Origin: Nitrospira sp. MA-1
GTDB taxonomy: Bacteria; Nitrospirota; Nitrospiria; Nitrospirales; UBA8639
Direction: 5' to 3'
Length of the DNA: 40,000 bases
Assembly: GCA_032139905.1 (NCBI GenBank)
Contig: JAQJDB010000005.1
Span: 1-40,000, forward strand
Position 1 is the first letter of the stretch. Every line of letters begins with the position of its first letter. The position numbers and the translations under genes are program-made. The notes under the pieces are model-generated. The model was not told the DNA's origin and ran no database searches. It saw nothing but the letters and a program-made list of their open reading frames with translations. Positions 26,153-35,085 of the stretch are shown piece after piece.

Positions 26153-26926
26153 GACTGGAGCTATTTTGGAATCTGAATCGGTGACATTCTTAGGATGTGG
26201 TAACTATGCAAGGACGGAGTTGACCTACGATCATGACTGATTTGACTGTTGTGTGGGTGTAGGAAGTGATGTTTTCTATTGAGTGAAAAATCGCTAATTG
26301 CATGGTGTTTGGTCGAGCCAAGGAAAATAGGAAACACCGGGCATGCTCGCCATATTTGAGTTAGGAATGGAGTGAAACCGCACCTACCTGGTGTGACTCA
26401 GAAGGAGAAGCATGCAGTTGAGTCTCATGAGATTGGCAATTTTCACCACCATGGTCTTGGGAAAGGAAAGAAACATTCCAACCGGTCCTCACACCTACCT
26501 CCAAAACACTAAAGACAGAAACACAACCCCGAGCCCAAAAACTCTCAGGACGACACCAAACATCGCCAGTGGTGATGCCATAATAATGGCAAGAAAAATC
26601 GATACAATAAGGGGGACGAGGATGGGCTCTGCCGTCCGTATCCCATCCACAACAATGACAAATATTGGGGGAGTTAGCAAGAATGGCCCAATTGGGAGAT
26701 GGGTGGAAGTCAGTGGTTGAGTTTTCTGCTGGTTTGGGCATAATTGAAAATTGAATCCTGAAAAACCCTTCCATTTTTCAGGTATGATACCCGTTTCTTT
26801 CCTTTCCTGTCTTCGAGAACAGTTGTTGGTGCTATGAAAAGGAGGCAGCGGGAAAATGAAATTTCAAGAGGCTCTATACTCTTAGAGTTGTGGTTGGGGC
26901 GGAGTCCAGGATGAGGGGCTTTAGGG
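26153..26926. other. 774-base stretch without an intact gene
   Basis: Apart from the transporter remnant at 26495-26680, overlapping frames on both strands have no recognised motifs. No repeat, terminator or insertion sequence end was recognised. It probably represents decayed sequence between the DUF2868 gene and mlaA. Confidence 0.5.
26495..26680 (-). pseudogene. Possible N-terminal remnant of an AI-2E-family transporter
   Basis: A minus-strand frame from a TTG at 26680 to a TAG at 26495-26497 encodes two hydrophobic segments. Its first half, GIRTAEPILVPLIVSIFLA followed by IIMASPL, matches the expected N-terminal pattern of AI-2E-type permeases (G-x-R-x-A-x-x-I-L-V-P-x-x-x-S-x-F-x-A). Such permeases have about 350 residues; here the frame stops at 61 and nothing similar follows. 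It has no ribosome site. It could instead be a chance hydrophobic frame; likeness was judged by eye only. Confidence 0.4.
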
Positions 26927-27790
26927 CTATTCCTGAATGGCCTTCCTTCGTTGCTGGAGATATGCATTCCGGACGGCTCCATATAAATCGAGCGTGCCTT
27001 CCTCAACGCCTTGAAATTTTTCAAGTGTGAGTGCCCGGAGATTCACGGTTTCGCCAGCAACCATTCCAAGCCGTGAAAATGTGACGGTCGGATCGTGTTG
27101 GACCAACCTTGGGGCATCAGCGATTTCAATAAAGGGAAGGACCAGCCAATTAAAAGGGTCAAGGAAGGAGTCGCCGATAAAACCAATCCCATCCCGTAAT
27201 GTGAAGGGTCCCAGAAATGGAATCATGAGGAAGGGTCCCGGCCCCACTCCATAGGATCCTAAGGTTTGCCCCATGTCCTCTTGGGGGGTATCCAAATCAA
27301 ACATGATTTTCGCCGGATCAAACAACCCTCCCACCCCAAGGGTGGAATTGATGAGGAACCGGCTCAGCTCAATGCCGGCTCCCTGAAACTTTGCCTGGAA
27401 AAGGTTGTTGAAAAGTCTCGGCACAAATCGAATATTTTGAAACACGTTAGAGAAGCTTTGCTGAACGTCGGGAGGGATAAAGAAATTATAAACTTTGGCA
27501 GCCGGCTTCACCACATATTTGTCCAGTCGGTAATTAAATTCAAAGACGGCGGAATTAACAGGTTCTAGAGGGTCATAGTCCTTGCCCTGGGCTTGATCGG
27601 ATTCATCAAAGGGATCAAAAAATTCAGTTTCTTTCTCCTCCCCCTCCGAGTCGAGTCCGTCCTCAAATTCAACCATTTGAATAGTCGGCTCTGATTCCAT
27701 GCCACCCTGGGTCTTGGTGGATTTGGCATTTCCTGCACATCCACTAAGTCCTACGGTAAGGCATAGTATCACCCAGATGGACAATCGCAT
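26927..27790 (-). CDS. mlaA: MlaA (VacJ) outer-membrane lipoprotein
   Basis: 287 residues from ATG 27790, chosen because AGAGGAG lies about six bases upstream; in-frame ATGs at 27805 and 27847 would put extra residues before the signal peptide. The signal peptide ends in the lipobox LSGC with C18 as the lipidated residue. An acidic linker (about 25-65) precedes the MlaA domain: DPLEPVNSAVFEFNYRLDKY, FSNVFQNIRFVPRLFNNLFQ, LGSYGVGPGPFLMIPFLGP and DPFNWLV. MlaA removes mislocalised phospholipid from the outer leaflet of the outer membrane and hands it to MlaC. No mlaBCDEF genes are in the window, so the rest of the pathway must lie elsewhere. The linker after the lipidated Cys is unusually rich in Glu and Asp. 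Confidence 0.93.
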   Translation of the reverse strand: MRLSIWVILCLTVGLSGCAGNAKSTKTQGGMESEPTIQMVEFEDGLDSEGEEKETEFFDPFDESDQAQGKDYDPLEPVNSAVFEFNYRLDKYVVKPAAKVYNFFIPPDVQQSFSNVFQNIRFVPRLFNNLFQAKFQGAGIELSRFLINSTLGVGGLFDPAKIMFDLDTPQEDMGQTLGSYGVGPGPFLMIPFLGPFTLRDGIGFIGDSFLDPFNWLVLPFIEIADAPRLVQHDPTVTFSRLGMVAGETVNLRALTLEKFQGVEEGTLDLYGAVRNAYLQQRRKAIQE

Positions 27791-28380
27791 CGTTTCTCCT
27801 CTCATGCCAAAAGCTTCTTTTTGAAGATGTAGGTGGAACCAGTCCACTTCATCCAGTGATTAGAACTTTAAAATAAAACAGTAATACAGAATAACTTCAA
27901 TTATTTCAGGGATAAACCGAGCGGACTGTAACAAAATCCCTTACCCAAGCCAACAATCTCTCTCCTCGTCCCCACTTCTCGAAAGACCTGTGACTAGTGA
28001 TAGGATTCAGCCCTTTCTCGTCTGTTTTGGTAAAGGCATGAAAAAGACTGCTGAAAGTTTTGTCAGATTCCTTAACAAAACATTACAGAGAAAACCTTGG
28101 AAAACTTAGATTCTGCCATTCTTTTTCATGATGTTCCTCAGAGGTCGTAAAGTGCATCGACGTTTTCAATGAGGCTTTTCTCTTTAGAGGGAAGATCGTC
28201 CTCAGTATTGGAGAGGAGGCAGTATTAACGAATATCAAAGTGCTGCATGTGAAAAAGCTTTTTTAGTGGCACTCCCTTTGCTGGTTTGTCGTAAGTGACC
28301 CATGCGGTTCACGGGGCATCAATGCCTCTTAACCAGAAGGTCAGATGACCTGAGAACGTTCAATAGAAGGGAGATGAGCT
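27791..28380. other. 590-base gap between divergent mlaA and the sigma-factor gene
   Basis: No gene of more than about 25 codons, terminator or repeat was recognised. It should contain promoters for both flanking genes. A short perfect dyad GGTCAGATGACC lies about 45 bases before the sigma-factor start and could be a regulator site, but it is short enough to be chance. Confidence 0.4.
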
Positions 28381-30003
28381 ATGAGCCCATCGGTGTCGGA
28401 ACAGAAGGCTTCCTGGAATGGTTCCATTAAACGGGGGAAAAAACAGGACCGTCACCCTGTCTTGTCCGGCGGTGGCTCCCCTGATGTGGATAGGTCGTCA
28501 GGAATAAGTGACAAGCAACTTCCCCTATACCTAAAGGAAATTGGGCAAGTGTCATTACTAGACCGTGCTGGTGAAGTTCGTCTGTGTAAGAAAATTGAGG
28601 AAGCCCGGCGAAGCATGCTGGATATTCTTTACTCCCTTCCTATGACGTTGAGCTATCTTCAAGAGCAGCGTATGCGGTTGATGAATGGCGAAATCGTGGC
28701 TAAACACATTGTTCAAAAGGAGAAAGAGGAGTATGTAGAGGCCGAGTCGGAGGAAGAATGTGACATTCCAGACATCCAAGCCGAGCAGCTAGAAGATGAA
28801 GAATTTCGTCAACGGGTCATTCAGCAACTGAGTCATCTTTGTCACTGCGTTGAATTCATGATGACGAAGGACAATGACTCCACAGCTATGCCTGGCGCTT
28901 CGACCTCTGTGCAAGCAAGAAAAAAATTATGGCAAAGTCTTGAAGGAGTGAATTGGCATCCTGCGTTCACGAAACAGGTGGAATGCCGCATACGCGCAAT
29001 CGAACGTCAACTTGCAGAGTTGTTGAAACGGTTAGGAATATCCTCCCGAGAGATTAATAATAGTGCCGAGGCAACAAAAGGGATGAGCCGGGAATCTTTC
29101 TCTGTCAGGAACACGGTTATTGAGGCCACCTCAAGTTCCCATCGCTTGGCCCGGGAAGCAGGGGAACACCTCGTATATTTGGAGCAAGAAGTTTTGCGCA
29201 TGGGCTTTTCCGAATTTCTCGCACGGGTTGGGCAATTAGACCAAGCCAAGATCCGTCTGCATTTCGCCAAGGAGGCGATGTTGGAGGCAAACTTACGTCT
29301 GGTTGTTAGTGTGGCAAAACGATATGTGAATAGAGGTCTCGATTTGCTGGACCTCATACAGGAAGGCAATATTGGCCTGATGCGTGCGGTAGATCGTTTT
29401 GAGTATCAGCGAGGCTATAAGTTCAGCACCTATGCGACGTGGTGGATTCGACAGGCGGTAACCCGGGCATTAGCCGATCAATCAAGGACAGTGCGGATTC
29501 CGGTACACGTGTGTGATGTGCTTACTCGAGTGCGACGAACGTTGGAACGTTTAGCGGTACAATTGGGGCGTGAACCGAAATTAGAGGAGCTCAGCGGCGC
29601 TGTGGATATTCCTCTGGATAAACTGTCCACCATGTTGGAAGCGACAAAAGGGACTCTGTCGCTGGAGACTCCTATGGGCGATGAAGACGGGTCGCCTCTT
29701 TCTGATCTCTTGCAGGACCATGCCGCAGTTTCTCCATGTTATTCTGCGGAACGGATGGATCTACAGGAAAAAGTGACTACCTTATTAGGGACATTAACCC
29801 CTCGGGAGGCACATATTATTCGGCGACGCTTCGGAATTGGAGAGCTTGAGGATGCCACTCTTGAAGAGATCGGCATTGAATTTTCTGTGACCCGAGAGCG
29901 GATTCGACAAATTGAGGAACGGGCGTTAGCTAAATTGCGTGAACCCCAACGAAATGTGGTCTTGCGTAATTTTTTTCAACCATCCGGTCCAGCCCTAGAA
30001 TAG
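28381..30003 (+). CDS. RpoD-family (sigma-70) RNA polymerase sigma factor
   Basis: 540 residues. Region 1.2 (about 42-76; [19 protein letters not shown]) is followed by a non-conserved acidic region (about 80-290). Region 2 comes next (about 298-380): [56 protein letters not shown]. Region 3 and region 4 (about 475-530) end in [20 protein letters not shown]. The -10 and -35 recognition helices match primary sigma factors. Region 1.1 is absent, and dnaG, the common rpoD neighbour, is not adjacent, so this may be an additional group 1/2 sigma rather than the main one. GGGAG precedes ATG 28381. Target genes cannot be deduced from the window. Confidence 0.9.
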   Translation: MSPSVSEQKASWNGSIKRGKKQDRHPVLSGGGSPDVDRSSGISDKQLPLYLKEIGQVSLLDRAGEVRLCKKIEEARRSMLDILYSLPMTLSYLQEQRMRLMNGEIVAKHIVQKEKEEYVEAESEEECDIPDIQAEQLEDEEFRQRVIQQLSHLCHCVEFMMTKDNDSTAMPGASTSVQARKKLWQSLEGVNWHPAFTKQVECRIRAIERQLAELLKRLGISSREINNSAEATKGMSRESFSVRNTVIEATSSSHRLAREAGEHLVYLEQEVLRMGFSEFLARVGQLDQAKIRLHFAKEAMLEANLRLVVSVAKRYVNRGLDLLDLIQEGNIGLMRAVDRFEYQRGYKFSTYATWWIRQAVTRALADQSRTVRIPVHVCDVLTRVRRTLERLAVQLGREPKLEELSGAVDIPLDKLSTMLEATKGTLSLETPMGDEDGSPLSDLLQDHAAVSPCYSAERMDLQEKVTTLLGTLTPREAHIIRRRFGIGELEDATLEEIGIEFSVTRERIRQIEERALAKLREPQRNVVLRNFFQPSGPALE

Positions 30004-30081
30004 CCAGATCCTTTTGGTGAACGTGCTATGTTGAACCAGAATGGTGGTTGAATTCAGATTGGGACAATCTAGGAAAGGCCA

Positions 30082-30756
30082 TTAAGGAAAAAGCGAATCA
30101 CCGGAAGGTGGGGAAGAGTCAGTCGTTAAAGATTCGTAATGACCCAGACTACTTTTGAAATTGACTCCCGCTGTCTGGGCATTGAGGAAGGTCGTTCCAT
30201 TAAGATTGGCCTGCTGGAAATCGCTCCCATACAGGTCAGTGTCCTGAAAATCTGCCCAAGCACAGTCCGAGCAAAAAAAGTTTCCATCCCGAATTTGAGC
30301 ACGGACGAATGTGGCGCCGCGAAGTGTCGCATGCTGGAACTCGGTTCCTTGAAGGTTCGCATGCTGGAAATCCGCCCATATAAGATCGGCTTGTGAAAAA
30401 TTCGCCCAGGCTAATTGGGCACCTCTGAAACGGACACTTCGCAGATTCGCGCCTTGAAAATTTGCGCCACGCAGGTTCGCCCCCTCAAAATTTGCCCCAG
30501 GGAGGTAGGCTTCTTGAAAATTGGCATTCCGAAGATCCTGGTGGCGGAAGTCGGCCTCGCGAAGGTCAATCTGAAAAAAATCCAGGGAACTTGGCGGAGC
30601 TGTGCGGGCAGACTGTTCGTGTTCAGATCGTTTGTCTTTTTTGATTCCAGCCTGCTGGGAGCGTCTCCAATTCTGATGGGTGTGGAGAAGAAGGGCTCGG
30701 TCATTTTCAACTTCGTTGGGAGGAGGCTGCAAGGGACGGTCTTCAATTGATGCCAT
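30082..30756 (-). CDS. Pentapeptide-repeat protein
   Basis: 224 residues. A polar N-terminal 60 residues is followed by about 25 consecutive A(D/N)LXX/A(D/N)FXX units, for example ANFEGANLRGANFQGANLRS and ADLIWADFQHANLQG, forming a right-handed quadrilateral helix. There is no signal peptide or membrane segment, so it is cytoplasmic. Some pentapeptide proteins mimic DNA and protect gyrase; most have no known role, and none can be assigned here. AAGG lies about ten bases before the start. It is convergent with the sigma-factor gene. Confidence 0.88.
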   Translation of the reverse strand: MASIEDRPLQPPPNEVENDRALLLHTHQNWRRSQQAGIKKDKRSEHEQSARTAPPSSLDFFQIDLREADFRHQDLRNANFQEAYLPGANFEGANLRGANFQGANLRSVRFRGAQLAWANFSQADLIWADFQHANLQGTEFQHATLRGATFVRAQIRDGNFFCSDCAWADFQDTDLYGSDFQQANLNGTTFLNAQTAGVNFKSSLGHYESLTTDSSPPSGDSLFP

Positions 30757-31006
30757 AAAGAGATGCCTTGAAAAGACAACAGAAAATGAAAAATGAATTG
30801 ACAGGGATCAATGGGATGTAGATCACAATGAAACCTTAGCGAAATTGATAACAAGGGTCTAGTCCAAAAAGCGGGTCTGGAGGGACCATGGAAGCATCAA
30901 TATGGTATACAAATACTCCTGGCTTTGGACATGAAAAATGATCGAAGGATGTTCCAAAAAATTTTATTGGCGGATATCACAAAAATTAGACATGTGGTGA
31001 TGTGAG

Positions 31007-31711
31007 ATGGAATTGACCATTTTTGTTTTATGGACGGTGGTGGCGCTATTGGGCTATCAACTGTGGGTGTTGTGGAAAGCGCATGGGTCATTTCTGCAGA
31101 TTCTGAAGGAACTTCCTGATCGTATTCGATCTGGCTTAGGGGTGGTAGGCGTTAGAGAGCTGAAGGACATTCAAGAAAGATTTTATCGTCTTGAGCAACG
31201 GGACCATAATAGGAAGATTCCAGAGACAACGGGCGAAAAAATCGACCAGCATTTTCAAGAATGTTTTCAAAAAGTGGACCCCCCTATTGATTGCCTCGAG
31301 CCCATTGATGCCTCACTCTTTGCCATGGACGGACCTGTCCCCCGTTCCAGGTCGATCATGTGGAAAGGCCTTCGCTTTACCCTCAGCGATTCGATTTGGT
31401 TCCATGCAGGAGTGGTGTCGAACGAAGGTGTAGAAGATGACCAAGTCCAAGCCATGGTGCATGGACCATTTTGTCGGAGGTGTTTGAAGCGATTGGTGGG
31501 GAGGGTTCGTGGTCAGGATTCAGGTGTTCCACCGCAATGCCACAACTGTGGCCTATCCTGGAGCATACATGAGCCCGACTATACAGAAATGCCCCTTGGT
31601 GATCTCAAGCGCATGGTGTATGGCATGCTTGATCGAAAAGTAAGAATGAGTCGAAACGTTCAATGCGAAGTCTCCATTGTGGGGGAGCAGGATTCAGGTG
31701 CTATCCAGTGA
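31007..31711 (+). CDS. Membrane-anchored zinc-ribbon protein of unknown function
   Basis: 234 residues. One N-terminal membrane helix (about 3-25) is followed by a polar, partly coiled linker, then a C-terminal domain containing a four-cysteine zinc ribbon (FCRRC and, about 20 residues on, QCHNCG; roughly residues 150-185). The segment MVHGPFCRRC resembles the start of small zinc-finger domains that read G-P-x-C-x-x-C. No family is recognised. Another zinc-ribbon membrane protein follows 58 bases downstream on the same strand, so the two may be linked. The ribosome site is weak. Confidence 0.7.
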   Translation: MELTIFVLWTVVALLGYQLWVLWKAHGSFLQILKELPDRIRSGLGVVGVRELKDIQERFYRLEQRDHNRKIPETTGEKIDQHFQECFQKVDPPIDCLEPIDASLFAMDGPVPRSRSIMWKGLRFTLSDSIWFHAGVVSNEGVEDDQVQAMVHGPFCRRCLKRLVGRVRGQDSGVPPQCHNCGLSWSIHEPDYTEMPLGDLKRMVYGMLDRKVRMSRNVQCEVSIVGEQDSGAIQ

Positions 31712-31769
31712 TCTTTTGCCGACAGACAGAACTTGTGTGGGTGTAGTTGGGATGCTATAACCGACCACT

Positions 31770-32471
31770 ATGCTCCTCTGCCCTTCCTGTTCACAGGAGA
31801 ATCCAGATACCGCGAACTTTTGTTTGCAGTGCGGAAAAGCGCTTGGTTCCCCACCTTCAGAGACTGTCCCAGAGGTCAATTCTGAAGAACCCGGGGCCAG
31901 GACACCTCCAACTCAATCCCAATTGTGGGAAACGTTCATCGGTCCAAGTAAATCCATTCAATTTTCCGTCAAGACCGGGTGGGTGTGGCGGTCGGCTTTT
32001 TTGTACTACAAAGAAAAATTTGAAAATATTGAAACCCCTCAAGGTCCACGATTTGCGTTAAGTTGGAACTGGCCCGCCGCCCTGTTTGATTCGTTTCTTT
32101 GGTTTTTATATCGAAAGATGTACCTGTTTGCGTTGTTATACGCTATAGCCCCGGCTCTGGCCATTTTTATGACTGGGGATGTGATGGTGGGAATTGTGTC
32201 AAGAATATTGGCAGGAGCCAGCGCGAATTACTTGTACTATTGGCATGTGAAAGACAAGGTACAGAGAATTATGGCGATGCCCGGTCGTGATGATACTGGT
32301 CGTGCTCACCTGATTCAGGAGGAGGGTGGAGTACAACCTTATGTCCTCTGGTTGGGGGTGGTGCTGCATATGCTCATGTTTGGTTTACTGGCGGCGACCC
32401 TTGTTCAAGGGCCTCCGGTTGAGGATCCTCTTGGTGGAACGGAAGGACGTCCTGTTCAAAAATTCTTTTAA
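31770..32471 (+). CDS. Zinc-ribbon DUF2628 membrane protein
   Basis: 233 residues. The N-terminus is a small zinc ribbon (CPSCSQENPDTANFCLQCG, residues 4-22). A Pro-rich spacer precedes YYKEKFENIE and SWNWPAALFDSFLWFLYRKM, the DUF2628 signature, with three to four hydrophobic segments (LFALLYAIAPALAIFM and LWLGVVLHMLMFGLLAATL). DUF2628 proteins are small inner-membrane proteins of unknown function. No ribosome site is visible before ATG 31770. The stop overlaps that of the convergent gene by three bases. Confidence 0.75.
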   Translation: MLLCPSCSQENPDTANFCLQCGKALGSPPSETVPEVNSEEPGARTPPTQSQLWETFIGPSKSIQFSVKTGWVWRSAFLYYKEKFENIETPQGPRFALSWNWPAALFDSFLWFLYRKMYLFALLYAIAPALAIFMTGDVMVGIVSRILAGASANYLYYWHVKDKVQRIMAMPGRDDTGRAHLIQEEGGVQPYVLWLGVVLHMLMFGLLAATLVQGPPVEDPLGGTEGRPVQKFF

Positions 32472-33358
32472 GAGGGAGAATCGGGATTCTTGATGGCTGG
32501 ATGGCCCTGGGATTGATTTGAGGCGGTCTGCCAATTGAACCAGGCTCGAAACCAATCATAATCAGATTGGTAGGCGGTAGATTTGGCGTCCCCCTGTTTG
32601 CCTTTTTCAGTCAAGAGGGTGTAGGTTCTGGGCCAATTTTTTGTCCACCAGGATTTGAGGGCTTCGGGTGAGGAGGGCTGATCGTCTGACTGAAAAATAT
32701 CTCCGGCATCAACAATCTGGGCGATGAGCTTCCACGCTCGATCTTTTCCCAAACCTAAATTTCGAAAATGTTCCCGTAATAAAAAGACTACCCATAATTC
32801 TGCACTGTGTTTCTTGTTGTGTTTAAATGGTTGTGTTTGACGAAGGGGAATCGGGTCAAAATTTTTGATGATTGAGGTATAATCGGGGCCTCCGTACTCT
32901 CCCACCAATTCGGCAATACCCTCTAACATGTTGGCCAATTCGACCTCAACTTCCGATCGAGGGGAGTCCGCAGGCATGGCCAACGGACTCGGTGTTGTGA
33001 GCATATCAATGACGGGCTTGAGTTCTCTGAGGCGACCGACTGCAGCCTTGAGGATACGTTCTGACTCCAACCAATAGTCAGAATCATTTTTGGCCGTTCG
33101 TTCTTGTCCTGCCGGGGGAAGGACTGCGGGAATCCAATGCCGGATGAGTGTAAATAGTATGTAGTCCAGATCACCGCCTTCCTGAGCCGCTCGATCCAAG
33201 GCGTTTTGCGGCCCAAGGCCTTGTCGGAAAAACTGTTCTGTTCGATCTGCGACGCCATGTCGGCCAGCCAATGCAGTCCACCAGCGTGCGAATTGTTCCA
33301 ATTTATGTTCGTCAGAGACCATATGGTATCGAAAGCAGGGAAAAAATTTTCTGGTCAT
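32468..33358 (-). CDS. Uncharacterised cytoplasmic protein
   Basis: About 296 residues from ATG 33358; ATG 33322 (MVSDEHKLEQFARWW) and a TTG at 33421 are alternatives, none with a clear ribosome site. It is rich in Trp and charged residues, with no signal peptide or membrane segment, and looks mostly helical. Recognisable stretches include ARWWTALAGRHGVADRTEQF and KHSAELWVVFLLREHFRNLG. No family was recognised. The codon pattern and length support a real gene. It is convergent with the DUF2628 gene and divergent from phosphoglycerate mutase. Confidence 0.7.
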   Translation of the reverse strand: MTRKFFPCFRYHMVSDEHKLEQFARWWTALAGRHGVADRTEQFFRQGLGPQNALDRAAQEGGDLDYILFTLIRHWIPAVLPPAGQERTAKNDSDYWLESERILKAAVGRLRELKPVIDMLTTPSPLAMPADSPRSEVEVELANMLEGIAELVGEYGGPDYTSIIKNFDPIPLRQTQPFKHNKKHSAELWVVFLLREHFRNLGLGKDRAWKLIAQIVDAGDIFQSDDQPSSPEALKSWWTKNWPRTYTLLTEKGKQGDAKSTAYQSDYDWFRAWFNWQTASNQSQGHPAIKNPDSPS

Positions 33359-33451
33359 GGTACGATTCGGTGCCAAGCAATGCAAGCAAGAATAGGTCAC
33401 TGAACAATGTTGAAGAGGCAACCACGAAAGGGAGCGAGGGAGGAAAACTAG

Positions 33452-34057
33452 ATGGCTCAGTTGGTGTTAATTCGTCATGGCGAATCTCAGTGGAATTTGG
33501 AAAACCGTTTTACGGGCTGGGTCGATGTCCCATTAACTCCTAAAGGAGAACAGGAAGCCCGCGATGCTGGTAAGAAACTTAAGTCCTTTCAGTTTGATTG
33601 TGCATTTACCTCGGTGTTGATGCGCGCCAAGGAAACCCTCCGATTGGTTCTGGAAGAAATTGGACAGACGACGATTCCCATTGAGGAAAACAAGGCGCTG
33701 AATGAGCGGATGTATGGAGAGCTGCAGGGGCTCAACAAAACAGAAACGGCACAAAAATATGGCGACCAACAGGTGAAAATTTGGCGGCGAAGCTTTGATG
33801 TGCCTCCCCCTGGTGGTGAAAGTCTGAAGGATACCGCTGAACGAGTCCTTCCCTATTATGAAAATCGAATCCGGCCGGCTCTATTGGCAGATAAAACGGT
33901 CTTAATCGTGGCCCATGGCAATAGTTTGCGGTCATTAGTTATGCAATTGGAGCAATTATCAAAAGAAGCTGTGCTTGAATTGAATATTCCGACGGGTGCA
34001 CCATTATGGTATGAATTGGCCACATCTGGGGAGGTAACCGACCATCGATATTTGTAA
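33452..34057 (+). CDS. gpmA: 2,3-bisphosphoglycerate-dependent phosphoglycerate mutase
   Basis: 201 residues. The RHG motif with catalytic H9 (LVLIRHGESQWN), FTGWVDVPLT, ERMYGELQGLNK and the second catalytic region VAHGNSLRSLVMQLE are all present. It is somewhat shorter than the roughly 230-250 residues of many GpmA proteins because the middle loop is short, as in other compact members. It interconverts 3- and 2-phosphoglycerate in glycolysis and gluconeogenesis in the cytoplasm. GGGAGG about nine bases before ATG gives a strong ribosome site. No glycolytic neighbours are present. Confidence 0.95.
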   Translation: MAQLVLIRHGESQWNLENRFTGWVDVPLTPKGEQEARDAGKKLKSFQFDCAFTSVLMRAKETLRLVLEEIGQTTIPIEENKALNERMYGELQGLNKTETAQKYGDQQVKIWRRSFDVPPPGGESLKDTAERVLPYYENRIRPALLADKTVLIVAHGNSLRSLVMQLEQLSKEAVLELNIPTGAPLWYELATSGEVTDHRYL

Positions 34058-34148
34058 TTGAGCTAGAGCGCCTTGTTGAAATCTCTAAAGCGCAATTTCA
34101 AGTCATCATTTGCCGGAGAAGATTGCTTTATATCTGTTTGGTTGAATC

Positions 34149-34538
34149 ATGGTCGTCATTTTCCTTTTCTTTATTGCAGGGTTGTGGATGGCCGATGGTA
34201 TGGCCTTGTTGATTGCCCCGGAACGCATGATTGCCACCTTGCGACAGTCGCTGGTTGTGGCACCAGGGTTTATAAAATGGGGCGGCGTTGCAGCCCTATT
34301 GGGAATCCTTCTGTTATTCGGAACCAGAGGCATCCCCTACCAACTTCTTTGGATCGTCGTGGGTTTGAGTATGGTTGCGAAGGGCATTTTCCTGTATGCC
34401 GGATCGGATCGTTGGCGATTACGGATCGTCAAATGGTGCTTAGAGCGGGAGCTGATCGATTATCGCATCTGGGGCCTGGCGTTATGTACCCTTTCTGTCT
34501 TGCTCTTAGATGCGTTGGGCTGGGGCAAAGGACCCTAG
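34149..34538 (+). CDS. Small multi-pass membrane protein of unknown function
   Basis: 129 residues with about four hydrophobic segments: VIFLFFIAGLWMADGMALLI, WGGVAALLGILLLFG, LLWIVVGLSMVAKGIFLYA, and IWGLALCTLSVLLLDALGW. The pattern of an N-terminal helix followed by PERMIATLRQSL recalls small DUF2065-like membrane proteins, but the match is not firm. It follows gpmA by about 90 bases on the same strand and may share its transcript. Confidence 0.65.
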   Translation: MVVIFLFFIAGLWMADGMALLIAPERMIATLRQSLVVAPGFIKWGGVAALLGILLLFGTRGIPYQLLWIVVGLSMVAKGIFLYAGSDRWRLRIVKWCLERELIDYRIWGLALCTLSVLLLDALGWGKGP

Positions 34539-34602
34539 GTTGTTGAAATGATAAGAGCAATCTGATGCGGCTATGCCAAAAGCATCATGATATTGAGGGC
34601 AT

Positions 34603-34896
34603 ATGAAAGATATTGATCGAGAAAAGCTTTACGATACCTGGCAGGTTCATCAATCTATGGATTGGCCGGACGGGTTAGGGGGTGATGAAGGGCAACTCAT
34701 GACGTTGGATACAGTCATTGGAGGATGTTTGACCTATTACCTTGATGAGCATCATCTTGATGAAGCACGGATTGAAATCTTACGTGATTGTCTTACTGAG
34801 CTGGAATCTCTCGTCCCTGACCTAAATGAAGCCACGAGTGAATATTTCAGACGTTTGCAATTTCTTGGCGTGACCCTTCTACAAGATTTTTCTTAA
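34603..34896 (+). CDS. Small acidic protein of unknown function
   Basis: 97 residues, very acidic and predicted helical (DEARIEILRDCLTELESLVP), with no signal peptide or membrane segment. GAGGG lies about 5 bases before ATG 34603. No family is recognised. It stands between the small membrane protein and the Mrp-like ATPase on the same strand. Confidence 0.65.
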   Translation: MKDIDREKLYDTWQVHQSMDWPDGLGGDEGQLMTLDTVIGGCLTYYLDEHHLDEARIEILRDCLTELESLVPDLNEATSEYFRRLQFLGVTLLQDFS

Positions 34897-35085
34897 ATCT
34901 AATTTTGCTTTTTTTCGCTCTTCCTGCCCCTTTTCCCGTTGCAACCTAAATGAGCTCCCTTTCTGGACAATTTAGGACTTCTGACTTTCATGGAAATGGT
35001 TTTGGCTGGTTTGACGCTGGAAAAAATGCTGTGGTACCGTGGTTGCTGGTTTCTACCTATTGCCTGTCACAGTAAGGTACCGACA

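Noticed and set aside
26412-26720. 102-codon plus-strand frame in the gap before mlaA
   Set aside because: Rich in Thr/Asn/Ile with no motif and antisense to the more plausible transporter remnant.
28038-28109. 23-codon basic peptide frame before the sigma-factor gene
   Set aside because: No properly spaced ribosome site and too short to judge without comparison.
30139-30750. Plus-strand frames opposite the pentapeptide-repeat gene
   Set aside because: They are periodic only because they mirror the repeat on the other strand.
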